From DATFQE01 sp963739085 (GTDB lineage: Bacteria; Actinomycetota; Thermoleophilia; Gaiellales; Gaiellaceae), in NCBI GenBank assembly GCA_963739085.1, contig CAVTZA010000012.1, forward strand, positions 248,001-312,000: a DNA stretch of 64,000 bases. Reading direction: 5' to 3'. The position numbers were made by a program, and so were the translations under genes. Positions 1-8,875 of this stretch are shown here, piece by piece (the stretch's first letter is position 1; each line of letters starts with the position of its first letter). Under the pieces are notes generated by a model that worked only from the letters and a program-made list of their open reading frames with translations, was not told the DNA's origin and searched no databases.

Positions 1-1182
1 GGAGAAGAGCAGGCCGTCACGCGCGAACGGCTGGAGCGGGCGGCCGTCCATCGCGCGGCCCGGCGTGGCCCCCGTCGCCGACACGATCGTGGGCGCGAGG
101 TCGATGTTCGCCACGAGCTGCGTGCGCACGACGCCGGCCGGGATCCCCGGGCCGCGCAGGATCAGCGGCACCCGGGTCGACGGCTCGTAGTGCAGCACCT
201 TGCCGGTCTGCACACGGTGCTCGCCGTGGAAGAAGCCGTTGTCGGACGTGAAGACGATCAGGGTGCGGTCGAGCACCCCCGCCGTGCGCAGCGCGGCGAC
301 GAGCTCGCCGACGCCCTCGTCGATCGCGAGCAGCGACTCCAGGCGCTGGCGGTACTCCTCCGTGATCGCGGCCACCCGGTTCGGCCCGATCAGCGCGCGG
401 TTGCGGATGCCGGCGGGCTTGTCGGAGACGTCGGCCTCGTTGAACGCCGGCGTGATCGGCAGCGGCTCGGCGGCGAAGCGGTTCCGGTGCCGCGGCGCCG
501 GCACGGGCGTGGCGAGGTTGGCGGGGTCGTCCGACTCGCGCGGCCCGCCGCTGTGCGGCCCGAGATAGGCGAGGTTGAGGAAGAACGGGCCGGAAGGAGC
601 CAGCCGGCGCACGGCGTCGACGGCCTTCCTCGTATAGACGTCCGCCTGGTACGAGGCCTGGTCGGCGCCGTATTTCACGGTCTTGCCGTTCTCGTTGAGC
701 GTGTAGTTGTAGTACTGGTAGGTCGAAGGGTCGACCGAGCCGTACCACTCCGTCCAGCCCGGCGGGATCTCCGTCGCCGAGCGCTGCCCGTAGCCGTTCA
801 GGTACTTGCCGATGTGGACGGTGCGGTACCCCGCGCGCTGCAGCCAGACCGGGAGCGTGTTCGAGTGGTCGAGCTTCACGTAGCCGCCGGTCGGCGGCGC
901 GTTGCCCATCACGGTGTGGTTGTGCGCGTACTGGCCGGTCAGGAACGTCGACCGCGAGGGGCAGCAGAGCGGGAACGACACGAAGTTGTTCGCGAAGGTC
1001 GCGCCCTCGGCGCCGAGCAGGGTGCGGACGTTGCCCATCACGCGGAGCGACTCGACCGTCTGGTCGTCGGTCATGACCACGACGACGTTCGGGCGGAGAG
1101 GGCTCTGGGCCGGTCCGGCGCCGGCGGAGCCCGCGATTCCGGCTCCGATGACGACGGCGAGCAGGAGGGCCGCTCCTCTCAC
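1..1182 (-). CDS. Sulfatase family protein, secreted (C-terminus cut by window edge)
   Basis: Secreted sulfatase-superfamily hydrolase that would cleave sulfate esters outside the cytoplasm. Translation from the GTG at 1182 gives a hydrophobic signal peptide (residues ~1-22), the metal-site opening NVVVVMTDDQ (~32-41) and a CCPSR motif (~73-77), where the second Cys fits the C-x-P-S-R site converted to formylglycine. Later motifs GKYLNGYG and a TSDNGFFHGEH-like metal site also fit the family. The frame stays open to base 1, so the C-terminal domain lies outside the window. A TAGGGT -10-like box sits 7 nt upstream of the GTG with no Shine-Dalgarno, suggesting a leaderless start. The substrate cannot be told from sequence. 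Confidence 0.9.
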   Translation of the reverse strand, partial: MRGAALLLAVVIGAGIAGSAGAGPAQSPLRPNVVVVMTDDQTVESLRVMGNVRTLLGAEGATFANNFVSFPLCCPSRSTFLTGQYAHNHTVMGNAPPTGGYVKLDHSNTLPVWLQRAGYRTVHIGKYLNGYGQRSATEIPPGWTEWYGSVDPSTYQYYNYTLNENGKTVKYGADQASYQADVYTRKAVDAVRRLAPSGPFFLNLAYLGPHSGGPRESDDPANLATPVPAPRHRNRFAAEPLPITPAFNEADVSDKPAGIRNRALIGPNRVAAITEEYRQRLESLLAIDEGVGELVAALRTAGVLDRTLIVFTSDNGFFHGEHRVQTGKVLHYEPSTRVPLILRGPGIPAGVVRTQLVANIDLAPTIVSATGATPGRAMDGRPLQPFARDGLLFS

Positions 1183-1206
1183 GCGGCCGACCCTACGAAA
1201 CGAGTG

Positions 1207-3141
1207 TTAGCCGGCTGTTAGGCGGGTGTTCGGATTCATGCCCGCGACCTCGAGCGCGATCTCGGCCGGATCCGTCAGCGGCGCGCGGCAGGCGAAGCGC
1301 TCGCACAGGTAGACGGCGGGACTGCCCTCGACGAGACCCTTGCCCGCGAGCAGCGGCACGTCGTCGGCCGGGCCGAAGGCGACGACGGCCCGCGGATCGA
1401 AGCCGCTCAACGCCGAGCGCGCGGCATCGCTGTCCGCCGGGCCGACGATCGCGAGCTCGCGCGGCGGCGAGAAGTGCAGGTCGAGCGCCGACAGCGCCCA
1501 GCCGAAGGCGAGCGGTACCCGCGGCGCAGCCTTGTGTATGAGCCGGAAGACCGAGACGGCGTGCCGCTCGAACGCGTCGTCGCCGTAGATCCGCGCGAGC
1601 CGCAGCAGGACCCAGGCGAGCATCGAGCTCCCGGACGGAGTCGGCTGGTCCTCGAGGTCCTTGCGGCGCGCCACCAGCTCCTCCCCGGCCGAGAGGAAGA
1701 AGCCGCCGCGCTCCTCGTCGGCGAACAGCTCCACGGCGAGCCGCGCCAGGCGGTTCGCCTCCCGCAGCCAGCGCAGCTCTCCCGTCGCGGCGTGGAGCTC
1801 GAGCAGGCCGTTGGCGACGTCCGCGTAGTCGGGCAGGAAACCGGACGCTCCGGTCCGCCCCTCGCGCCACGTCCGGTAGAGGCGGCCCTCGTCGCCGGAC
1901 ATGGGGCCGAGCAGGAACTCGGCGAGCCGGCGCCCCGCCTCGAGCCAGTCCGAGCGCTCCAGGCGGCGGCCGCCCTCGGCGAGCGCGGCGAGCAGGAGCC
2001 CGTTCCAGGAGGCCACGACCTTGTCGTCGCGCGCCGGCTTGGGCCGCTGCTCGCGCTCCGCGAACAGGCGCTCGCGCAGCTCCGGGTCGAGGCTGCCGCG
2101 GATGACCGAGCGCCCGTCCTCGAACGGGCGCAGCAAGTCGGCGGGCACGCCCTCCTCGGCGGTCCAGGTGAACGTCAGCCCCTCGACGCCGTCGGTGTCG
2201 GCGTCCTGCGAGGAGGCGAAGCCGCCTTCGGGCAGAGCGAGCTCCCGAAGAACGTATTCGAGCGTCTCCTCGACGATCTCGCGGTAGCGCTCGTTGCCGG
2301 TCACGACCCAGGCGTGCAGGTAGTTCGCCGCCAGCAACGCGTTGTCGTAGAGCATCTTCTCGAAGTGCGGCACGAGCCACTCGGCGTCGACCGAGTAGCG
2401 GTGGAAGCCGCCGCCGACCAGGTCGTACATGCCGCCCCGGGCCATCGCGTCGAGCGTGCCGACAACCATCGGCAGCGCGTCCTCGTCGCCGCGGAGGTGC
2501 ATCCGCAGCAGGAACTCGAGCGCCGAGCTCGGCGGGAACTTCGGCGCGCCCCCGAAGCCGCCGTTGACGGGGTCGTAGAGCGGCCTGAGCGCGCGCGCGG
2601 ACTCGCTGAGCAGGCTTTCCGTGAGCGGGTCTGCGGACGGGACGACGTCGGCGCGCACCGCATCGACCAGCGACTGCGCCTGGAGGGCGACGTCTGCGCG
2701 GTTCTCACGGTAGGCCTTGGAGACGGCCTCGAGCAGTTGCGGGAAGCTGGCCATGCCGTGGCGCGGCTCCGGCGGGAAGTAGGTGCCGCCGAAGAACGGC
2801 TCGCCGGCGGGCGTGAGGAAAACCGTCATCGGCCAGCCCCCGTGGCCCGTGAGCGCGACGACGGCGTCCATGTAGAGCGCGTCGACGTCCGGACGCTCCT
2901 CACGGTCGACCTTGACGTTCACGAAGCGGTCGTTCATGAGCGCCGCGATCGCGTCGTCCTCGAACGACTCGTGCTCCATGACGTGGCACCAGTGGCAGGC
3001 CGCGTAGCCGACGGACAGCAGCACCGGCTTGTCCTCGCCGCGGGCGCGCTCGAAGGCCTCGTCGCCCCACGGGTACCAGTCGACAGGGTTGTCGGCGTGC
3101 TGGAGCAGGTACGGGCTGGTCTCTTCTGCGAGGCGGTTCAC
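1207..3141 (-). CDS. Thioredoxin domain-containing protein, DUF255/YyaL (SPATA20-like)
   Basis: 644 aa, normal length for the DUF255 family. The start is the GTG at 3141, because the family-typical N-terminus (NRLAEETSPYLLQHADNPVD) follows at once, although the frame is open further upstream. Residues ~1-165 form a thioredoxin-like domain with CHWC at 49-52. The rest resembles the alpha/alpha barrel of N-acylglucosamine 2-epimerases (for example the HFEKMLYDNALL stretch). The biological function of this widespread family is poorly known. The gene is divergent from the cyclase-like gene at 3169 with only 27 bp between starts, so the promoters must overlap; TACCCTA/TAGGGTA there reads as a -10-like box on both strands. 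Confidence 0.9.
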   Translation of the reverse strand: MNRLAEETSPYLLQHADNPVDWYPWGDEAFERARGEDKPVLLSVGYAACHWCHVMEHESFEDDAIAALMNDRFVNVKVDREERPDVDALYMDAVVALTGHGGWPMTVFLTPAGEPFFGGTYFPPEPRHGMASFPQLLEAVSKAYRENRADVALQAQSLVDAVRADVVPSADPLTESLLSESARALRPLYDPVNGGFGGAPKFPPSSALEFLLRMHLRGDEDALPMVVGTLDAMARGGMYDLVGGGFHRYSVDAEWLVPHFEKMLYDNALLAANYLHAWVVTGNERYREIVEETLEYVLRELALPEGGFASSQDADTDGVEGLTFTWTAEEGVPADLLRPFEDGRSVIRGSLDPELRERLFAEREQRPKPARDDKVVASWNGLLLAALAEGGRRLERSDWLEAGRRLAEFLLGPMSGDEGRLYRTWREGRTGASGFLPDYADVANGLLELHAATGELRWLREANRLARLAVELFADEERGGFFLSAGEELVARRKDLEDQPTPSGSSMLAWVLLRLARIYGDDAFERHAVSVFRLIHKAAPRVPLAFGWALSALDLHFSPPRELAIVGPADSDAARSALSGFDPRAVVAFGPADDVPLLAGKGLVEGSPAVYLCERFACRAPLTDPAEIALEVAGMNPNTRLTAG

Positions 3142-3168
3142 TGCAGCCCGAACTACCCTAGCGCCGCG

Positions 3169-3924
3169 ATGAGCACGCTCCCCGGCGGCACGGTCACCTT
3201 CCTGTTCTCGGACATCGAGGGCTCCACACGCCTGCTCGAGCAGCTCGGCGACCGGTACGGCGACGTCCTCCGCGACCACCGGCGGATCCTGCGCGACGAG
3301 CTCGAGCACGCCGCCGGGCAGGAGGTGGACACGCAGGGCGACGCGTTCTTCTTCTCGTTCACGCGTGCGCGCGACGCCGTCCGCGGCGCGGTCGCCGCCC
3401 AGCGCGCGCTCGGGGCGCACGAGTGGCCCGACGGTGCCGCCGTCAAGGTGCGAATGGGCCTGCACACCGGCGAGCCGACGGTCGGCGACGAGGGCTACCT
3501 CGGCATGGACGTCGTGCGGGCGGCGCGCATCTGCTCGGCCGGGCACGGCGGGCAGATTCTGCTCTCGGAGACGACGCGGGCGCTCGTCGGCAACGACCTC
3601 CCGGAGGGTGCGGTGATGCGCGACCTCGGCGAGGCTCAGCTCAAGGACGTCCAGCACGAGCGCATCTTCGAGCTGGCCCTGGCGGACGGGCCGGTCGAGT
3701 TCCCGCCGCTCAAGACCGTCTCCTCCGAGCGGAAGACACAGGCGAACGAGCTCGCCAGGGAGATCGAGCGGCGCGTGCACGAGCAGATCCTGGCCGGCTT
3801 CGACGAACCGGAATCGGGCTCGCCCGCCAAGCTGGCGAAGCTCTCCGTCGTCGGTTTCGGGCTCCTCCTCGCCCTCCTGGTCGCGGCCATCGCGGTCCTC
3901 CTGATCGTGCGCGCCCTGGTCTAG
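3169..3924 (+). CDS. Class III adenylate/guanylate cyclase domain protein with C-terminal membrane anchor
   Basis: 251 aa from ATG 3169. Residues ~8-165 form a class III nucleotidyl cyclase homology domain: the metal Asp in FLFSDIEGSTRL, the second metal Asp in GDAFFFSF, and the GLHTGEP and AGHGGQILLS landmarks. The usual Asn of the N-x-x-x-R transition-state pair is replaced (DVVRAAR), so catalytic activity is uncertain. A single transmembrane helix closes the protein (~225-250, GFGLLLALLVAAIAVLLIV), so the domain would hang on the membrane by its C-terminus, facing the cytoplasm. There is no Shine-Dalgarno; a TACCCT box 9 nt upstream suggests a near-leaderless transcript. The CoA-transferase gene follows after 7 nt. 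Confidence 0.85.
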   Translation: MSTLPGGTVTFLFSDIEGSTRLLEQLGDRYGDVLRDHRRILRDELEHAAGQEVDTQGDAFFFSFTRARDAVRGAVAAQRALGAHEWPDGAAVKVRMGLHTGEPTVGDEGYLGMDVVRAARICSAGHGGQILLSETTRALVGNDLPEGAVMRDLGEAQLKDVQHERIFELALADGPVEFPPLKTVSSERKTQANELAREIERRVHEQILAGFDEPESGSPAKLAKLSVVGFGLLLALLVAAIAVLLIVRALV

Positions 3925-3931
3925 GGCCGGC

Positions 3932-5116
3932 ATGCCGTTCGAGCCGCTCGCCGGGATCCGCGTCCTCGACCTCACGAGCTCGCTTGCAGGCCCGTACTGC
4001 ACCGAGATCCTGAGCGCGCTCGGCGCCGGCGTCGTCAAGGTCGAGCGGCCGGGTGAGGGCGACGAGACGCGCCGCTGGAGCGGGCCGGCGTGGGACGGCG
4101 ACGGGCCGCTCTTCCTGGCCGCCAACGCCGGCAAGCGCTCGCTCGCGCTCGACCTGACCGCCGCCGAAGGCCTCGAGGCGCTGCTGGAGCTCGCCTCGCG
4201 CTCCGATGTCTTCGTCCAGAGCCTCCGCGGCGGCACCGCGGAGCGGCGCGGGCTCGGCTACGACGCCGTGCGCAAGCGAAACGCAAGCATCGTCTACTGC
4301 ACGATCGGCGCCTACGGACGCACGGGCCCGCTGGCGGGGCAGGCCGGCTACGACCCGCTGATCCAGGCTGCCACGGGGATCATGAGCGTGACGGGCGAGC
4401 CGGACGGCCGGCCGGTCCGCGTCGGGGTCTCCCTCGTCGACCAGGCGACCGGCCTGTGGGCCGCGGTCGCGATCCTCGCCGCGCTACGCGAGGGGCGCGG
4501 TCGCGAGCTCGACCTCTCGCTCTACGAGACGGCGGTCGGCCTCGTGCCCTACCACGTGCTCGCGTACCTCGCGACCGGCGAGGCTCCGGCCCGTCACGGC
4601 ACGGCGTTCCCGCTGATCGTCCCCTATCAGGCCTTCGCCGCCCGCGACGGCGAGCTGATGGTCGCGGCGCCGAACGACCGCCTCTTCGCGGCGCTGACCG
4701 GGGTGCTCGAGCTCCCCGACGACCCGCGCTTCGCGACCAACCCCGACCGGGTCGCCCACCGCGACGAGGTGGTCGGGCTCCTCGCCGAGCGCTTCGCGGG
4801 CGAGGACGTGGACACCTGGCTCGAACGGCTCGCCGCCGCCGGCGTGCCTGCAGCGCCCGTCCTCGACGTCGGCCAGGTGGCCACGGCCGAACAGACAGAG
4901 GCGCTCGGCCTGCTCCAGCACCTGCATCGCCCGGATGCGCCCGACGTCGTCGAGGTCGCGCCGCCGCTCTCCGTGGACGGCGAGCGCGTGCTGCACCGCT
5001 CGCCGCCGCCCGGGCTCGGCGAGCACAGCGCCGAGGTCCTCGCCGAGGCCGGCTACTCGCCCGAGCAGATCGAGCGGCTGGTTCAGGCGGGCGTCGTCGA
5101 GGGCCCCGCTCGGTAG
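3932..5116 (+). CDS. Family III CoA-transferase (CaiB/BaiF)
   Basis: 394 aa, a normal length. The N-terminus LAGIRVLDLTSSLAGPYCTE and the loop SLVDQATG, which places the catalytic Asp at about residue 169 as in formyl-CoA transferase, identify a Family III CoA-transferase. These enzymes move CoA between carboxylic acids through an aspartyl thioester in the cytosol. The acceptor and donor acids cannot be assigned. Its 3' end overlaps the HMG-CoA lyase gene on the other strand by 34 bp, a convergent pair; both act on short-chain acyl-CoAs, which fits leucine or related acid breakdown, but that link is inference. Confidence 0.93.
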   Translation: MPFEPLAGIRVLDLTSSLAGPYCTEILSALGAGVVKVERPGEGDETRRWSGPAWDGDGPLFLAANAGKRSLALDLTAAEGLEALLELASRSDVFVQSLRGGTAERRGLGYDAVRKRNASIVYCTIGAYGRTGPLAGQAGYDPLIQAATGIMSVTGEPDGRPVRVGVSLVDQATGLWAAVAILAALREGRGRELDLSLYETAVGLVPYHVLAYLATGEAPARHGTAFPLIVPYQAFAARDGELMVAAPNDRLFAALTGVLELPDDPRFATNPDRVAHRDEVVGLLAERFAGEDVDTWLERLAAAGVPAAPVLDVGQVATAEQTEALGLLQHLHRPDAPDVVEVAPPLSVDGERVLHRSPPPGLGEHSAEVLAEAGYSPEQIERLVQAGVVEGPAR

Positions 5117-5964
5117 ACGTAGCCGGGGAGCGTCCGCCCGAGCAGCTCCTCGAGCCAGGCCGACACGCCGACGAGCGCGTCCAGGTCGACGCCGGTGTCG
5201 ATGCCCTCGCCGTGCAGGAGGTACACGAGGTCCTCGGTGGCGACGTTGCCCGTCGCGCGCGGCGCGAAGGGGCAGCCGCCGATCCCGCCGACCGACGCAT
5301 CGAGCACCTCGGCTCCCGCCTCGACCGCTGCGAGCGCGTTGGCGTAGCCGGTGTTCCGCGTGTTGTGGCCGTGGAAGCCGACCGGGCGGCCGGGCCTCCG
5401 CGCACGCTCGACGAGCGCACGAACCGGGCCCGGGGTCGCGACGCCGATCGTGTCCGCGAGAACGACCTCGCCGGCGCCTTCGAGCCGGTCGAGGAGGCGC
5501 AGCACCGCGTCCGGGTCGACCCGCCCCTCGAAGGGACACCCGAACGCGACACTGAGCGTCACGGTCGCAGGCACTCCGTCGGCGCCGGCCCGCTCGAGGA
5601 TGCGGCTCACGACGGCGACCGCCTCGTCGAGCGACATGTTCCCGTTGCGCCGGTTGAAGGTCTCGGTCGCGGCCAGGGTCAGGTTGACGCGGTCGAGGCC
5701 GGCGGCGAGAAAGCGGTCGTAGCCACGTTCGTTGAGGACGAGGCCCGACCACTCGGCGCCGTTCCGCGGCAGGGCCGAGGCGACCTCCTCGGCGCCGGCC
5801 ATCTGCGGCACGCGGTCGGCGCGGACGAAGCTGACCGCTTCGACCCGCGGGAGCCCGGCCGCGGCCAGCCTGCCGGCGAGCTCGGCGCGCACGGCGGGCG
5901 CGAGCGTCTCCGGCTCGTTCTGGAGCCCGTCGCGGGGGCCGACATCACAGAGGACGAGCGACAC
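5083..5964 (-). CDS. Hydroxymethylglutaryl-CoA lyase-type pyruvate carboxyltransferase
   Basis: 293 aa TIM-barrel enzyme of the HMG-CoA lyase/isopropylmalate synthase superfamily, expected to split HMG-CoA into acetyl-CoA and acetoacetate (last step of leucine catabolism). Visible landmarks are DVGPRDGLQNE near the start (metal Asp, catalytic Arg), ADTIGVATPG, the metal histidines in GFHGHNTRNTG, and GGIGGCPFAP with the catalytic Cys near residue 230. The GTG start at 5964 shares its first base with the stop codon of the upstream lipoprotein gene (TAGTG), which suggests translational coupling. It converges with the CoA-transferase. Citramalyl-CoA or another 3-hydroxyacyl-CoA substrate is an alternative. 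Confidence 0.92.
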   Translation of the reverse strand: MSLVLCDVGPRDGLQNEPETLAPAVRAELAGRLAAAGLPRVEAVSFVRADRVPQMAGAEEVASALPRNGAEWSGLVLNERGYDRFLAAGLDRVNLTLAATETFNRRNGNMSLDEAVAVVSRILERAGADGVPATVTLSVAFGCPFEGRVDPDAVLRLLDRLEGAGEVVLADTIGVATPGPVRALVERARRPGRPVGFHGHNTRNTGYANALAAVEAGAEVLDASVGGIGGCPFAPRATGNVATEDLVYLLHGEGIDTGVDLDALVGVSAWLEELLGRTLPGYVYRAGPSTTPA

Positions 5965-6434
5965 TACGCGTGCGTCGGGCCCTGCCAGGGATCGCGGGCG
6001 CACTGGTCGACGTGCAGGCGCTTGGCGATCTTGTCCGTGTCGCGGCCGACCTCGATCGCCTGGTTGCCGGCCCGGAAGTAGTCGCGGTCGGATTCCTTGC
6101 CTTCGCGCTGGGCCTTCATGCCCTGGTACACGACCTCCTGCAGCTTCACGACGTCCTCGTAGCCCTTGATCATCTTCTCGGTGTCGCCCTTGATCGACCC
6201 GGGCGCCTTCAGGTCGCGGAGACGCTCGATCGCATCGCGGCCGAGGTCGTTCGCCTTCGGCGTGACGCGGAGGTATTCGTCCGAGGTGGACGGCAGCCCG
6301 AGGGCCTCGACCTTCTTCAGCGTGTCGAGGCAGATGTCGTTCGCCTGCGCGGCCCATTCGCCGCGCGACAGCGCGTCGTCGCCGCCGCAGCCGGCGAGCG
6401 CGAGAAGAAGCACGAGCGCGAGCGCCGCCCGCAT
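5964..6434 (-). CDS. Putative lipoprotein of unknown function
   Basis: 156 aa. The N-terminus MRAALALVLLLALAGC is a lipoprotein signal with lipobox LAGC (Cys ~16), followed by GGDD, so the mature protein should be lipid-anchored on the outer face of the membrane. The rest is helical and charged, with no domain I recognise; two later Cys residues (ICLDTLKK and VDQCARDP) could form a disulfide. It is co-oriented with the PPOX gene upstream (10 nt gap) and coupled to the HMG-CoA lyase gene downstream by a TAGTG overlap, so the three are probably one transcript. Confidence 0.8.
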   Translation of the reverse strand: MRAALALVLLLALAGCGGDDALSRGEWAAQANDICLDTLKKVEALGLPSTSDEYLRVTPKANDLGRDAIERLRDLKAPGSIKGDTEKMIKGYEDVVKLQEVVYQGMKAQREGKESDRDYFRAGNQAIEVGRDTDKIAKRLHVDQCARDPWQGPTHA

Positions 6435-6444
6435 CGAGAACAGA

Positions 6445-6837
6445 TTAGTCCAGGCCGTACGCCGTGACGCGCTGCGGCTTGATGCGGACGATCAACCGCT
6501 GCTGACCGGCAGGCAGGTTGTAGTCGCGCCCGCGGTACTTGTGCGAGAGCTGGTTGATGTGCTCTGCAGCCCCTTCCTCGGTCATCTCCGCCGGGCCCGA
6601 GACGGCGACCCAGCGATACGGGTCCTCCGGGTCGACGATCGTGAGGCCGGCGTTCGGGTTCGCTCGAATGAGCCGCGGCTTGGCGCGACCCTCGGCGGTG
6701 TTGAAGACGACGTTCTCCCCGTCGTAGTCGACCCACACGACCGTCTGCTGCGGCGACCCGTCCGGCCGGACCGTCGTAGCGACGCCGTAGTAGGGCTCGG
6801 TGAACATGCGCGCCTGGGCGTCGGTGAGCTTGGCCAC
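6445..6837 (-). CDS. PPOX-class F420-dependent family protein
   Basis: 130 aa split-barrel flavin/F420-binding protein of the pyridoxamine 5'-phosphate oxidase-like family, the short actinobacterial type. The MAKLTDAQARMFTEPYYGVA start, the TVVWVDYDGENVVFNT strand pair, the KPRLIRANPNAGLTIVD stretch and WVAVSGPAEM are typical of F420H2-dependent members. Such proteins reduce small molecules or bind cofactors; the substrate here is unknown. It is the first gene of a probable leftward operon (PPOX, lipoprotein, HMG-CoA lyase) and divergent from the MFS exporter. Confidence 0.88.
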   Translation of the reverse strand: MAKLTDAQARMFTEPYYGVATTVRPDGSPQQTVVWVDYDGENVVFNTAEGRAKPRLIRANPNAGLTIVDPEDPYRWVAVSGPAEMTEEGAAEHINQLSHKYRGRDYNLPAGQQRLIVRIKPQRVTAYGLD

Positions 6838-6839
6838 TG

Positions 6840-8873
6840 GTGCTCCCTTCGTGCTCGGGTGTCGAGTGGGTACGTTGCCCCGATGGGCGTCCCGATACTT
6901 GCAAGAACGCGCACGGGCGCCGGCGGCTAGGAGCGACGAGCACGAACCAGGCCGCCCCGTACGAGCCGGCGCCCCGCGTCCGCCTGATCTTCGCCGCGCT
7001 GATGCTCGTGCTGCTGCTGGCGTCGCTCGACCAGACGATCGTCGCGACCGCGCTGCCGACGATCGTCGGCGAGTTCGGCGGCGTCGAGCACCTCTCCTGG
7101 GTCGTGACCTCCTACCTGCTCGCGTCCACGATCGTCGGACCGGTCTACGGGAAGCTCGGCGACCTCTACGGGCGCAAGATCGTCCTGCAGACGGCGATCG
7201 TCATCTTCCTCGTCGGCTCGGCGCTCTGCGGGCTCGCCCAGGGCATGTTCGAGCTGATCGCGTTCCGGGCGCTGCAGGGGATCGGGGGCGGCGGCCTGAT
7301 CGTCACGACCATGGCCGTGATCGGCGACATCATCCCGCCGCGCGACCGGGGCAAGTACCAGGGCTTCTTCGGAGCCGTCTTCGGCGTCTCGACCGTGTTG
7401 GGGCCGCTGCTCGGCGGCTTCTTCGTCGACAACCTGTCCTGGCGCTGGATCTTCTACGTCAACCTGCCGGTCGGCGGGCTCGCCCTGGCCGTGATCGGCG
7501 CCGCGTTCCACGCCAGGGTCGCGCACGTCCGTCACCAGATCGACTACCTGGGCGCCGCGCTCCTCGCCGGCGGCCTGTCGTCGATCGTGCTCTTCACGAG
7601 CCTCGGCGGCACGACATGGTCGTGGCAGTCGAGCCAGATCGTCGGCCTGATGGCGCTCGGCGTCGTCCTCCTCGCCGCTTTCGTGGTCGTGGAGGCGAGG
7701 GCGGCCGAGCCGATCGTGCCGCTCGAGCTCTTCCGCAACCGGGTCTTCACCGTCACGAGCGCCGTCGGCTTCATCGTCGGCCTGGCGCTGTTCGGCGCCG
7801 TCACCTACCTGCCGCTCTACCTCCAGATCGTCAAGGGCGAGAGCCCGACCAGGTCGGGGCTGCTGCTGACGCCGCTGATGGCCGGGGTGCTCGTCACCTC
7901 GATCGGCAGCGGACAGCTGATCAGCCGCTTCGGCCGCTACAAGCCGTTCCCGATCGCCGGGACGGCCCTGATGACGGTTGCGATGCTGCTGCTCTCGCGG
8001 ATCAGCGTCGGGATGCCCATCTGGCAGACGGCGCTGGTGATGGTGCTGCTCGGCTTCGGGCTCGGGATGACGATGCAGGTGCTCGTTCTGGCGGCCCAGA
8101 ATGCCGTCCCGTACGAGCTGCTCGGCGTGGCCACCTCGGGCTCGACGCTGTTCCGTCAGGTCGGCGGCTCGATCGGCGTCTCGATCTTCGGCGCCATCTT
8201 CGCCAATCGCCTCGGCGTTCACCTCGCCTCCGCCCTCCCTCCCGGCGTGCGCCCGCCCGCCGCCGCCAGTCCCGAGCTCGTCGACCGGCTGCCGCCGGCG
8301 GTGCACTCGCAGTATGTGGGCGCGTTCGCCGCCTCGCTGCGGCCCGTGTTCGCCGCCGCGGCGGGAGTGTCGTTCGTCGGTTTCCTGCTCACCTGGCTGC
8401 TCCGCGAGGTGCCGCTTCGCAAGAGCGCCGAGGCCGAGGGCGTGGCGGAGAGCTTCGCGATGCCGCGCGAGGCGGAGTCACTGCCCGAGCTGCAGAGGAT
8501 CGTGGCGACGCTCGCCCGGCGCGAGAACCACTGGCGCGTCTACCGGCGTCTCGCCGAGCGCGCCGAGCTCGATCTCGACCCCGGCGAGCTGTGGCTGCTC
8601 GCGCGGCTCGGCGAGGGGACAGCGGTCGATCTCGGGGATCCGAGCAACGCCGCCGCGCACGCTTCGCTCCGGAAACGGGGACTTGTCGTGGACTCGCAGC
8701 TCGACGGCGACGGACAGGTCGTCTACGCGCGCGTCGTGGAGGCGCGCACGCAGGGGCTCACCGAGCTGCTCGAGGGTTGGGAGCCCGAGAAGCACGACGA
8801 GGTGAGGGCGATGCTCGACCGGCTCGCGCGCGAGCTGGTCGTGGAGATCCCGCCGCCACGCGGCAGCGGCTGA
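6840..8873 (+). CDS. MFS drug exporter (DHA2/EmrB-QacA type) with C-terminal MarR-like domain
   Basis: 14-helix major facilitator transporter: SLDQTIVATALPTIVGEF in helix 1, LYGRKIVLQ of motif A, and later helices up to about residue 520. The last ~140 residues are soluble, with a helix-turn-helix-like run (LDPGELWLLARLGEG ... LRKRGLVV) and a C-terminal helix similar to MarR winged-helix folds. Exporter-regulator fusions would sense drug load at the membrane, but that is inference. The start is uncertain: GTG 6840 is the only canonical in-frame start before helix 1 (which begins near 6980), yet it lies 3 bp from the divergent PPOX start. A non-canonical ACG near 6936 after AGGAG is possible. 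Confidence 0.85.
   Translation: MLPSCSGVEWVRCPDGRPDTCKNAHGRRRLGATSTNQAAPYEPAPRVRLIFAALMLVLLLASLDQTIVATALPTIVGEFGGVEHLSWVVTSYLLASTIVGPVYGKLGDLYGRKIVLQTAIVIFLVGSALCGLAQGMFELIAFRALQGIGGGGLIVTTMAVIGDIIPPRDRGKYQGFFGAVFGVSTVLGPLLGGFFVDNLSWRWIFYVNLPVGGLALAVIGAAFHARVAHVRHQIDYLGAALLAGGLSSIVLFTSLGGTTWSWQSSQIVGLMALGVVLLAAFVVVEARAAEPIVPLELFRNRVFTVTSAVGFIVGLALFGAVTYLPLYLQIVKGESPTRSGLLLTPLMAGVLVTSIGSGQLISRFGRYKPFPIAGTALMTVAMLLLSRISVGMPIWQTALVMVLLGFGLGMTMQVLVLAAQNAVPYELLGVATSGSTLFRQVGGSIGVSIFGAIFANRLGVHLASALPPGVRPPAAASPELVDRLPPAVHSQYVGAFAASLRPVFAAAAGVSFVGFLLTWLLREVPLRKSAEAEGVAESFAMPREAESLPELQRIVATLARRENHWRVYRRLAERAELDLDPGELWLLARLGEGTAVDLGDPSNAAAHASLRKRGLVVDSQLDGDGQVVYARVVEARTQGLTELLEGWEPEKHDEVRAMLDRLARELVVEIPPPRGSG
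6883..6930 (+). other. Candidate 15-codon leader ORF before the MFS gene
   Basis: ATG 6883 opens a 15-codon frame (MGVPILARTRTGAGG) ending in TAG 6928-6930, which itself forms part of TAGGAG. A TACGTT -10-like box lies 6 nt upstream of the ATG, the same leaderless layout seen at several starts in this window. It could explain why the MFS frame has no good start: the transcript may begin here and the exporter be translated by coupling. No peptide evidence exists in the sequence itself. Confidence 0.35.
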
Positions 8874-8875
8874 GC

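Noticed and set aside
190..1221. Plus-strand frame opposite the sulfatase
   Set aside because: The minus strand gives a clean sulfatase with CCPSR; the plus frame has no recognisable features.
4090..6081. 663-codon plus-strand frame through the CoA-transferase and HMG-CoA lyase genes
   Set aside because: Arg/Pro-rich shadow frame; the real products on both strands have full family signatures.
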